From assembly GCA_020226215.1 (NCBI GenBank), contig CM035233.1, positions 7,936,001-8,000,000 of the forward strand: DNA of 64,000 nucleotides. The letters run 5' to 3'. This document shows, piece after piece, positions 11,130 to 21,850 of this stretch. Origin of the DNA: Sindora glabra. Taxonomy: Eukaryota > Streptophyta > Magnoliopsida > Fabales > Fabaceae. The stretch's first letter is position 1; each line of letters starts with the position of its first letter. The notes below the pieces were generated by a model that saw nothing but the letters and a program-made list of their open reading frames with translations, had not been told where the DNA came from and ran no database searches. The position numbers and the translations under genes were made by a program.

Positions 11130-13690
11130 AATTTAAAGTGTTCCAAAAGAAGGCTCTAAGGGAATTGCCACCAAAGAGAGGTATAAAGTATCAAATTGAT
11201 TACATTTTGGGAGCTTCTATTCTAAACCATCTTGTATATAAAACCATCCTAAAAGAAGTAGAAGGAATTCAAAGACAAGTAGAGGACCTTGTGTCAAAGG
11301 GATATAAAAGGGAAAATAAGAGCCTATATGTGGTGCTAGTCTTGTTAGTGCCCAAGAAGAATAGATCTTGGAGAATGTGTATTGATTGCTAGCTAATCAA
11401 CAAAATTATGATAAAGTATAGACGTCCTATTTCTAGGTTTGATGACATGTTGGATGAATTACATGGAACTTATGTCTTTTCAAAAATTTATTTGAAACAA
11501 GGGTATTATCAAATAAGGATGAAAGAAGGTGATGAGTGAAAAATCATATTTAAGATGAAACATAGATTGTATGAATGGTTAGTAATGCCTTTTGGTTTAT
11601 CTACTGCATTGAGTACATTTATTCAATTGATGAATCATGTTTTGTGGCTATTCATTGGGAAATTTATGATTATTTATTTTGATGGCATCCTTATATATAA
11701 AAAGAGAATAGATAAGCATATTTTGCATTTAAAATATGTTTTATAAGTTCTGAAAGATGAAAATTTAAATGCAAACATGGAAAAGTGTGCCTTACCCTTA
11801 AGAGTGTAGGTGAGGTGAGAAGTTTTCATAGGTTAGCTAGCTTTTATAGTAGGCTTGTGAGGGACTTTAGTATTATAGCTACCTTTTGAATGAGTTAGTT
11901 AGAAAAAAATGTTTAGTTTCATTAGGGAGAAAAGTAAGAGAGTGTATTTAACTTGTTAAAAGATAGATTGAGTTTAGCCTTTTTACTTGCTTTTTCAAAT
12001 TTCACTAAAATATTTAAAATTGAATATAATGCCTCAAATGTGGGTATTAGAGCTATTTTAATGTAGAAAAAAGCCTATTACTTACTTTAGTGTAGCTTTT
12101 AACTGTCCCACCTAAGATAAAGAGCATTATGCATTAGTTCCTACTTTAGAGACTTGACAACATTACTTGTGGCTAAAGGAGTTCAAGATTTACACAAATC
12201 ATGATTCTTTGAAACACCTGAAGAGACAAGGAAAGCTAAACAAGAGGCAGGCATGGTGGATTGAATTTATTGAAACATTTCCATATATGATACAATATAA
12301 TATAGTTGATAATGTATTATCATGAAAATATCTTCTTATCTTTACTTTGCAATATAAATTTTTAGGTTTTGAACATATTAAAGATTTGTATAGGAATGAT
12401 CTTAATTTTATTACTATTTTTCAAGCATATGAAAAGAAATCCTTTGAGAAATTTTATAGGGATGATGATTTCTTGTTTAAGAAGGTGCTTAGAAGATCTT
12501 TTATAGAATTGTTTATGAAAGAGGCATATGTAGGATGTCTTATGGGGCATATTAGGATTAGTAAAACTCTAAACATATTGAATGAGCATTTCTTTTGGCC
12601 TAGCATGAAGCATGATGTAGAAAGATATTGTGCTAATTATGTTACATCTAGAGAGGCTAAATCTAGAGTTTTACTTTATGGTTTTTATACTCCACTTTGT
12701 ATTCCTAGTGAACCTTAAATTGACATTTTTATGAATTTTGTGCCAAGTTTACTAAAGACAAAGAATGGAAAGGATTTTATGTTTTTTTTATTGTTAATAA
12801 GCCTTCAAAGGTGGTTTATTTTATATCTTTTTATAAGATGGATGATGGAATGAAGATAACAAAACTTTTCTTTAAGAAAGTTATGAGATTGCATGGAATG
12901 CTAATGAGCATATTATTGGATACATATATGAAGTTTTTAAGCTACCTTTGAAAGGTCATGTAGGCTAAGTTAAGGATAAATTTATTCTTCTTAATAACTT
13001 GTCATCTTTAAATTGATGGATAAATTGAAGTAGTGAATTAAATGTTAGGTACTTTGTTGTGCTCCTTAATTCAAAAGAACTTGAAGAGTTGGAAGGGATA
13101 CTTGCCTAATGTTAACTTTGTATACAACAGAAGTGTTCACTCCACCAAAAACTTTTCCCCTTTTGAAATTATTTATGACTTCAATCGTTTAGCTTTTTTA
13201 GATTTGATGTCTTTGCCTATTGATGCAATGTCAAGCTTAGATAAGAAGAGGAAAATAGATATGGTTCACAAGATATATAAGCAAATTAAGTTGAATATTA
13301 AGAAGAAGATAGAATAATATGCCAAGCAAGCTAATACGGGGTAGAAGAAAGTTATCTTTGAGTTAGGTGATTAGGTGTAGATCTATATGAGGAGGGATAG
13401 ATTCTCAATTTAAAAGAAAATTAAATTGCATCTAAGAAGGAATGGTTCTAAGTGATTATGATAGTTAATGACAATGCATACAAATTGGATTTATTTAGTA
13501 AGTATAATGTTAGTGTTACTTTTAATTTCACTAATCTTTTTCCTTTTAAATTAGGATTTGAAGATTCAAGGATAAACCTTTTTGAAGAAAGGGAGAATGA
13601 TATGAATTCAAGTTATAAGGAAAAGCATTCATCAATTTTGGAGGGTTTAATAATAAAATCTAGGAAGTTTAAGGAAAAACTACAAGGCTT
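11130..13690 (+). pseudogene. Ty3-gypsy pol relic no. 1 (RT, RNase H, integrase)
   Basis: The polyprotein of a Ty3-gypsy retrotransposon. Seen in order: RT entry LRELPPKRGIKYQIDYI (about 11155-11205), LVPKKNRSWRMCIDC (about 11345-11390), RRPISRFDDMLDELHG (about 11420-11468), YEWLVMPFGLSTALSTFIQL (about 11570-11628) and the catalytic box, which reads YFDG instead of YFDD (about 11677). RNase H/tether follows (SLKHLKRQGKLNKRQA near 12210), then integrase zinc-finger and core parts (FFWPSMKHDVERYCANY near 12593; NRSVHSTKNFSPFEIIYDF near 13128) and a C-terminal NDNAYKLDL block (about 13470). About 50-80 residues between the RT thumb (MEKCALPL, 11776) and FHRLASFYSRLVRDF (11825) are deleted. Many stops and frameshifts. 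The clade was not assigned. Confidence 0.9.
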
Positions 13691-14394
13691 GTTGGAGAAG
13701 GCTTAGATGCAAAAGGAAGAAAGCTTGGAGTAGCTTCGAGAAGGATAAGTCTTATGCATTTTAGCTTTGATTGACTATACATGAGTATTCAACTATTAAA
13801 CTTAGACCTTATCTTGACTTACCCATAGTAAACTACTATAGTCAATTATCAGTAGGTAAGTTACTAAGCTTATTTCTTATGTTGTAAGATATTGTTGGGC
13901 CTTGTGTTAATTGCCCCATTAGTATGACACCTTATTTGAAAAATTAATTATAGTTTTAATTAGTGTTTAGTGTGGGCTTAAAAAAACCTAATTAATTTTA
14001 TTGAATTATTGACTTTAAAACCTATATGAGGAAGGTTGTTCCTTATTATTATAACTTTTAGTAAATTGAAATCAAAGAACTTTTTTCAGAGCTTTTCCTC
14101 TAATGTTTCTAGCAAGAACTTCATACTTGTTAGGTTGATTCAACTTTTGTGGCATCAAATCTCACTTATGATCAAAATCCTTTATTGTGAAATCTTTTCT
14201 CACTAATAGCTTCCATTTCTCCTCTTTTTTAAAACATGATGTGATTATCCTTCTTTTTTAATTTATTTTTGAAGATTTAGGATAATTAACCTTAGAATTC
14301 ATATATGTTAATTATTGATAATTAAACAATATCACTATCAAGAATTAGTATCTTTTGCCTCAGATAGACAATTTGTTACACCAACTTTAAAGTG
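13691..14394 (+). other. Probable 3' LTR remnant of gypsy relic no. 1 and unassigned sequence
   Basis: This stretch follows the polyprotein tail and precedes the truncated start of the next gypsy element. It contains an LTR-like leader (a stretch around 13970-14080 resembling an R/U5 region) but has no partner LTR in the window, so its borders cannot be set. No gene is seen. Confidence 0.3.
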
Positions 14395-15150
14395 CTTATT
14401 ACTTTTTAAAGATCGACTTGTGATTCAGGTATTATCAACTAAAGATTTTAAAAAATGATATTTTGAAGAAAACATTTTGAACTTAACATGGATATTATAA
14501 GTTCTTAGTAATGTCTTTTAGATTTATGAATAATAGCATTTATGGATCTAATAAATAGAGTATTCAAGTCATTCTTGGACAAGTTCATTATCATTTTCAT
14601 TAACAATAGTCTAGTGTATTCGAACAACGATGATGAGCATACATACCATTTATGAATGGCTTTGCAAACCTTAAGGGACCATTAGTTGTATACTAAGTTC
14701 ATAAAATGGGAGTTTTGAATGAAAAGTGTCCCTTTCTTAGTAATATGATTTTAGAACAAGGGATTTTAGTGGATCTATAAAAGGTGAAAGCTATAGCTAA
14801 ATAGAGTGATGAATTTGAAACAAATTTCTAAAAACTAAAGGAATATTTGATGTTTGTACTTGTATTAACTCATCTACATGGAACTGAAGGGTATATAGTT
14901 TATTATGATGCATCAAAAGTTAGGTTAAGATGTGTATTGATATAATATGGAAAAGTCGTAGCTTATACATCAAGGTAATTGAAAAAACATAAGGAGAACT
15001 ATCCAACTCATGATTTAGAGATTGCAATAGTAGTATTTGCTCTAAAAATTTAGAGGCATTATTTATATGGAGCAATTTGTGAAGTTTATATGGATCACAA
15101 AAGCTTGAAGTATATTTTCAAGCAGAAGATATGAATTTATGCCAAAAAAG
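14395..15150 (+). pseudogene. Ty3-gypsy pol relic no. 2, segment 1 (RT to RNase H)
   Basis: This is the first piece of a gypsy element whose remainder lies at 23512-24468 and 26557-27180. Seen: an FRYYQLKI-like RT block near 14422, then FMDLINRVFKSFLDKF-like text near 14530-14580. The catalytic FIDD box is changed to FINN (about 14601), followed by VYSNNDDEHTYHL. RNase H follows with YYDASKVRLRCVLI (about 14900), HKENYPTHDLEIAIVVFALK (about 14990-15045) and YMDHKSLKYIFKQK (about 15090-15128). The copia element at 15151 interrupts it after the AAAAG target site. Multiple stops; not functional. The upstream part of the element is missing. Confidence 0.88.
15146..15150. repeat. Left 5-bp target site duplication of the copia element
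   Basis: AAAAG here equals AAAAG at 23507-23511, directly outside the copia element. Joining the two gypsy flanks with one copy restores an open gypsy frame (CQKRLMELVEDYDC-like). Confidence 0.85.
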
Positions 15151-15408
15151 TGATGTAAAACGTTGATCATGTATTAGGTGGATGTCGAATCACAGACATT
15201 CTTACTACTTGAGTGGCAGTGATGTATTGCTAGATACCGCTCGCTGTCTATGACTCAATAATAAGTCATTGTCAACGTAGTAAGAACCTACAGGGTCACA
15301 CAAAAGGAGTAGGAATAAGACAATAATTAATTGGACTTTAATTATATTAATATCCAATTAATTGGACTTATTTTCGTGCATATATATTATTAAGAATAAT
15401 AAATTCAC

Positions 15409-15448
<40 letters not shown>

Positions 15449-16079
15449 GTGATATTATTTGATATTAAAGTAATATCAAGTAATTATCTTATCAGATATT
15501 AGGTAAATATATTATGAGATAATATTATTTTGATATTTGATAACTATATGCAATTATCTAATATTAAGATATTTATATTATGAGATAATATCATTATCTA
15601 ATATTAGATAATTAATAGATAAGTCTTATCTCTTCCCATTATCTCTAGGATAAGGATAAGATGAGTTGTTAAGTGTGATTAGGATTTTGGAAGCATTATC
15701 CTAGTAGGACTAGGATTATGGCTTGCCTAAGTTCTATAAAAAGGGACTTGAGGGCAGCACTTAATAATCATATTTTAAGCTTCCATATAAACCCTAAATC
15801 ACTCAGAAAATATCCAATCCTAATTCTTAGAGAGAAAAACGCATCCTAGCAGACGCGTGGAGGGTGAGAGGTCGTTGTTCACTCCGTGTGGATACCGTAG
15901 AGACGCTGTACCTTCCGGCCGGCGTTTGATTCATCCGCTCTCAAGTTTTGATCAGTAGAAACATGAGTGCCCAATAGGTAAAACCCTAATCATTGACTTA
16001 TGCTTTTTGCATGGATCCTAGGTAGAATTCGGATCAAAATTTAAAATTTCGCTGCATGTGATAATCCGAATTCTCAACA
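15151..16079 (+). repeat. 5' LTR of the copia element, truncated at its start
   Basis: Matches 22588-23506 of the 3' LTR throughout. It starts TGATGTAAAACG and ends TCTCAACA immediately before the priming site. A complete LTR of this family starts TGTTGGTGTG and ends CAACA, so this copy misses most of U3. A likely TATA box (TATAAAAAG) lies at 15735-15743, and an (AT)n run at about 15412-15448. Confidence 0.9.
15735..15743 (+). promoter_or_regulatory. Putative LTR TATA box
   Basis: TATAAAAAG is kept at the same place in all three LTR copies (15735, about 23163, and in the solo LTR near 29900). A conserved TATA box some 340 bp before the LTR end fits the U3/R border of a plant LTR promoter. 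The start site itself cannot be read from sequence alone. Confidence 0.55.
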
Positions 16080-16080
16080 G

Positions 16081-16092
16081 TGGTATCAGAGC
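16081..16092 (+). promoter_or_regulatory. Primer binding site (initiator Met-tRNA type)
   Basis: TGGTATCAGAGC is the standard plant copia priming site complementary to the 3' end of initiator tRNA-Met. It sits one base after the end of the 5' LTR, which fixes the LTR border and the element's orientation. Confidence 0.93.
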
Positions 16093-17877
16093 TTCTTGCA
16101 AAAATATATAGTTCTGATTATGTGTTTTACTATTTTTTATGAATATTTATATGATAAATACATGTCAAATCTGTTTCGGTTTAAATCAGAAGTTACACGT
16201 TTTGATGAATATTTATATGATAAATTAATATCAAATCAGTTTCTGTTTAAACTAGATATATGTTTACTCGTGTATGATTCTGATTTCGTAAATATATATA
16301 TGATATATATGATTTGAATTTTCAATAGATTATTAATTGATGAGATTAATTGTATGAATATGATCATGCATTTTTCTGCTTCATATATGCGTAGAATCTG
16401 TTCTGAACATGTGATGTTCTCTGCATTTAAAGCATATAACCTAGTCAGCATAGAATTGATGTGATTAATTCTAAATCTGTAAAGACTTGTTTAAATTCGT
16501 TTAATATGATTAAGTTGAATCTGGTCTATGAGGTATATGTATGCTTTAAATTATTTGAATATGGCTGGATCTGTTTTGATATGATTAAAATTATTCAAAG
16601 TGTTTAGGACGTAAATCCTATTTTAAACTATGATTTGAATGTCAATCATATAGTCGAATTGTTCGACTTGGGGTGTGTCAATTGTTGGAAAAATGAATCA
16701 AAATTTGAATGTCAGATGTATTCAAAAATTGTTTTTGTTCTTAAGGCGCCGTTTTAAAACATGATTTTTTATGATAAAGATGTTATGAAATATATATATG
16801 TCAATCATCCTCTTTATCTTGGTTACATATATTTCTTAGCAATTATTACATATGATGCATGAATGTGTTGCATAGTATGGCCTTTGGAGTTTTTAATGGA
16901 TGGATTTTAAAATACAACCTGCGTGTCGTGTCTTCCTTTATTTCTCTAATGTATATTCTCTTCTCATCTCAATTCCCCCCGAATGTAACTCAGGGTTTCT
17001 GTTGTAAATTTGTAATTGCAATGGAGTATTCTTTGCTTGGAACAAGGAGAAGCTAAGGAGCTATGAGACAAGAAGAAGCTAAGGAGTTAGTTAGGAATGT
17101 CATTAGAAAATAGAATTTTGGGCCATACTATGCGACATATTGATTTCTTTATTATGTGATGATATTGATGAGCATGCATTTATTATGTGATAGAATGTGT
17201 TCCTACTATGTGATAGTTCTATTCAGTGCATGATATATGATATATGGTAGTCTATTTTATTCATTTACTTTATATGATATATGAGATATGCTAGATATAT
17301 TGCATGAATAAATAGGCTAGTTATGGTGAGATCTGATAATAATTAAGTTGAAATCCCTCATCCAAAATATTAAGTCAGTAATAATTAATGATGCCTTCCA
17401 ATATTTGGCACTCATCAAGGCCTCGATCGACATAAGGTAGGTTTGCCAAAGCAAGGTACCTCGTTTATCTTGGTGAGATGCGACTGGATAATAGTGATAT
17501 CCGAATGTCAAATATTGGATCCGACTTAACTAGGATATCTCAATAGGATTGAGACCTAGAGGCATAGAGTTGGGCTTTAGTTCATAAGATGGACTAGGAC
17601 AAATGTTGTTCACCCAACTATCCAAGAGTTGTATATGATACAATTGGCAAGTGTTGCTTACCTAAATAACTAAGTTTTAAGTGATTAGCCAAAGCTAACT
17701 TAAAGCTTGGTGAAATATGGATCTTAGCCCACTAGAAAGCTTAAATACTATGACTTTTCGAATTAATAGTGAGGGCTATTAATTTGAATGAAATAGTGGG
17801 AGGTACATTTAATAAAAGACCTTATTAAATGTTTTAAATTTAATACTTACTTTGCATATTTCTGTCGTAGATAACCA
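16093..17877 (+). other. Untranslated leader of the copia element (about 1.8 kb)
   Basis: The stretch between the priming site and the gag ATG has no long open frame that looks coding. It contains a diverged tandem duplication with a period of about 66 bp (about 16140-16189 and 16206-16255). It also contains a 21-bp near-perfect inverted repeat (16862-16882 and 17121-17141, core GCATAGTATGGCC) enclosing about 240 bp, and a short duplicated AGAAGCTAAGGAG motif near 17049 and 17075. The inverted repeat could be a small inserted element or a structured RNA region. Confidence 0.6.
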
Positions 17878-20800
17878 ATGGCTAATACATCAAATAACTT
17901 ATCACTGCGATCGGTCCTTGAGAAGGACAAACTGAATGGAACAAACTTCTTGGACTGGTATAGGAATTTGAGGATAGTCCTCAAACATGAGCGTAAAATG
18001 TATGTCCTAGAGGGACCTGTTCCTCAAGAACCTGAAGCTACCGCCCCTCGAGCTCAAAAGGATGCTTATAAGAAGCATCATGATGACGCATTAGATGTCG
18101 GTTGTCTCATGTTGGCTACCATGGACTCTGAGCTTCAGAAGCAACATGAGAACATGGAAGCTTATGACATGCTTGAGCATCTTAAGAAGCTTTATGAAGG
18201 CCAAGCTTGGCATGAGAGGTTTGAGGTGACAAAAGCCTTGTTTCAGTGCAAACTGGCAGAAGGAAACCCTGTTGGGCCTCATGTACTCAAAATGATTGGG
18301 TATGTTGAGAACCTTGAAAGATTGGGTGCACCACTAGGTCAAGAGTTGGCCACTGACTTAATTCTGCAATCGTTGCTACAGAGTTATGGTCAATTTATCA
18401 TGAATTACAACATGAATGAAATTGACAAACCACTGCCAGAATTGTTAAGCATGTTAAGAACTGCTGAACAAAATTTACAAAAGACTAAGCCTAATACCAT
18501 AATGATGGTTCAAAAGGGCAAAGGAAAAGGAAAAGGCAAGGGCAAAAACAAGAAAGATTCCAAATCCAAAAGCAAGCCCAAGTCTAAATCCTCTGCACTG
18601 AAACCAAAAGGGGGTGTGGCTAAGGAAGGGACATGCTTCCATTGCGGTCAAACCGGACATTGGAAAAGAAACTGCAAGGTCTATCTGGAAGATCTGAAAA
18701 AGAAGAAGGGAAGTGAGACTTCCGCTTCAGGTATCTATGTTATAGAAATTAATGTTTCAACTTCTACATCTTGGGTATTAGATACCGGATGCGGTTCTCA
18801 CATTTGTACAAATGTGCAGGAACTACAAAGGAGTAGGACTCTAGCTAAAGGCGAAGTGGACCTACGAGTTAGCAATGGAGCAAGAGTTGCTGCGCTAGCT
18901 GTAGGGACATATTATCTATCTTTACCTTCTGGTTTAGTAATAGAATTAGAGGATTGTTATTTTGTGCCTGCTATTAGCAGGAATATTATTTCTGTTTCTT
19001 GTTTGGACAAGAAAGGTTTTTCATTTATAATAAAGGACAAAAGTTGTTCAGTTTATTTAAATGAAATGTTTTACTGCAGTGCACAAATGTTCAATGGGCT
19101 TTATATTCTTGATCTTGAAATGCCTGTCTATAACATAAACACTAAGCAATTTAAATCAAATGATTTAAATCCAACCTATTTCTGGCATTGTCGTTTGGGC
19201 CATATAAATGAGAAGCGCATATCCAAGCTTCATAAGGATGGATTCTTAGATTCATTTAATTTTGAATCATATGAAATATGCGAATCTTGTTTGCTAGGAA
19301 AAATGACTAAAACACCATTCACTGGACACAGTGAAAAGGCTAATGATCTATTGGGTCTCATACATACTGATGTATGTGGGCCCATTAGTTCACCTACTAG
19401 AGGAGGTTTTCAGTACTTCATTACATTTACTGATGATTTCAGTAGATATGGATATGTGTATCTTATGAAACACAAATCAGAATCCTTTGAAAAGTTCAAG
19501 GAATTCAAGAATGAAGTGCAAAACCAACTTGGTAAAAGTATTAAAACACTTCGATCAGATCGAGGTGGAGAATACTTAAGCCAAGAATTTGATGACTATC
19601 TAAAGGAGTGTGGTATAGTATCACAACTCACTCCACCTGGAATGCCACAATGGAATGGTGTTTCAGAAAGGAGGAATCGTACCTTGTTAGACATGGTACG
19701 ATCTATGATGAGTCATATAGATCTTCCAATCTCCTTTTGGGGGCATTCTCTAGAGACAGCTGCTTTTACGCTCAACCGTGTTCCCTTTAAAACGGTTCAA
19801 AAGACTTCATATGAGATATGGACTGGGAAACGTCCTAGCTTGTCTTTTATGAAGATTTGGGGTTGCGAGGCCTATATAAAACGTCAAGTTTCTGATAAGC
19901 TTACCCAAATCGGATAAGTGCTACTTTGTGGGGTATCCTAAGGAAACTAAGGGATACTATTTCTATAATCCTACTGAAGGCAAAGTGTTTGTCGCACGAA
20001 CTGGTGTTTTTTTGGAAAGAGAATTTATCTCTAAGAAAAACTGTGGGAGAAAAATAGAAATCGAAGAAGTACGAGACCCACAAAGTAATACTGAACCTAT
20101 AATAGAGCCTGGAAAAGGACCACAAGATGTTGTGGGTCAGGAACTAGCTCAAGTAACACAAGGCCCACGTAAGTCTGGTAGGATACGCCATGAGCCCGAG
20201 AGATATGGATTTCTTGTAACTCAAAATGGCGATGTTTTGCTCATGGATCAAGATGAGCCTACAACTTACCAAGAAGCTATAAAAGGGCCAGACTCTGAGA
20301 AGTGGCTTGAGGCCATGAAATCTGATATGGATTCCATGTATACTAACCAAGTATGGACTTTGGTTAATCCACCTGAAGGGGTAAAACCCATTGGGTGCAA
20401 ATGGGTTTTCAAGAAGAAAATCGACATGGATGGTAACGTGCAAACCTTTAAGGGATGATTAGTCGCAAAAGGTTATAGGCAAGTTCATGGTATAGACTAT
20501 GATGAGACCTATTCCCTAGTTGCCATGCTTAAATCCATCCGGATTTTGCTTGCTATTGCAGCTTTTTATGATTACGAAATCTGGCAGATGGATGTCAAAA
20601 CTGCTTTTCTTAAATGGAAAGCTCCTCGAGGATGTGTACATGACACAGCCCGAGGGTTTTGTCATTCCTGAAATTGCTGGAAAGGTATGTAAGCTACAAT
20701 GATCCATTTATGGATTAAAGCAAGCTTCATGGAGTTGGAATCTTTGTCTTGATGAGGCAATCAAAGAATTTGGTTTCATCAAAAATGAAGATGAATCTTG

Positions 20801-21837
20801 TGTTTACAAAAAGGTTAGTGGGAGCACAATTATTTTCCTTGTATTGTATGTGGATGACATACTACTCATCGGAAATGATATCCCTACACTGCAAACAGTA
20901 AAGACTTGGTTAGGGAATTGTTTCTCGATGAAAGACTTAGGCAAAGCTGCCTATATATTAGGTATTAAGATCTATAGAGATAGATCAAGAAAATTGCTTG
21001 GCCTAAGTCAAAGTACATACATAGATAAAGTGTTAAAACGGTTTAACATGCAAGAATCTAAAAGAGGATTTTTGCCTATGTCACATGGCATAAATTTGTC
21101 CAAAACTCAGTGTCCTTCGACACAAGATGAGAAGGACCAGATGAATAAGATACCATATGCGTCAGCAATTGGATTTATCATGTATGCCATGATATGTACT
21201 CGTCCTGATGTTTCGTATGCTTTAAGCATGACGAGCAGGTACCAGTCAAATCCAGGTGAACCTCACTGGACTGCCGTTAAGAATATCCTTAAGTACTTAA
21301 GAAGGACTAAGGATTCATTCTTAATATATGGAGGAGAGGAAGAACTTGTTGTAAAAGGTTACACTAATGCAAGTTTCCAATCCGACAAGGATGACTTTAG
21401 ATCGCAGTCGGGTTATGTATTTAGCCTGAATGGTGGTGCTGTATGCTGGAAGAGTTCAAAGCAGGAAACAGTGGCCGACTCTACTACAGAGGCTGAGTAT
21501 ATTGCTGCATCTGATGCGTCAAAAGAGGCTGTTCGGATCAAAAAGTTCATTACTGAACTTGGCGTTGTTCCTAGCATTGCAAACCCAGTGGATCTCTATT
21601 GTGACAACAATGGAGCCATTGCATAAGCCAAGGAACCCAGATCTCACCAGCGATCCAAACATATACTTAGGCGCTTCCATCTCATTCGAGAAATCATCAA
21701 TAGAGGAGATGTGAAGATATGTAAAGTACCAACAGATGATAATATCGCCGACCCACTAACAAAGCCTTTAGCGCAGAAAAAGCATGATGGTCATACTATG
21801 TCACTTGGTATTAGATACATGAGTGATTGGCTCTAGT
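17878..21837 (+). pseudogene. Copia gag-pol polyprotein, nearly complete but broken
   Basis: One frame encoded capsid, protease, integrase, RT and RNase H, all needed for replication of the element. The ATG at 17878 opens a 679-codon frame. A gag domain fills about residues 1-210, followed by a Lys-rich linker and a CCHC zinc knuckle CFHCGQTGHWKRNC (253-266). The protease motif WVLDTGCGSH starts at 299 with Asp 302. The GAG-pre-integrase HCRLGH starts near 437. The integrase triad is Asp 498, Asp 561, Glu 597 (DDx35E). A frameshift near 19907 moves pol to the next frame, a TGA at 20456 and another at 20700 replace expected CGA Arg codons, one extra A near 20612 shifts frame again, and a TAA at 21624 replaces CAA Gln. 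RT keeps YVDD (20847). RNase H reads GYTNASF where Asp is expected, about 21358. The frame ends at TAG 21835. Confidence 0.93.
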
Positions 21838-21850
21838 CCAAGTGGGAGAT
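21838..21850 (+). promoter_or_regulatory. Polypurine tract before the 3' LTR
   Basis: AAGTGGGAGAT directly precedes TGTTGGTGTG, the LTR start. This is the usual plus-strand primer of plant copia elements, placed a few bases after the polyprotein stop. Confidence 0.85.

Noticed and set aside
16081..16092. Possible tRNA gene
   Set aside because: Only the 12-base tRNA-complementary priming site is present; there is no cloverleaf.
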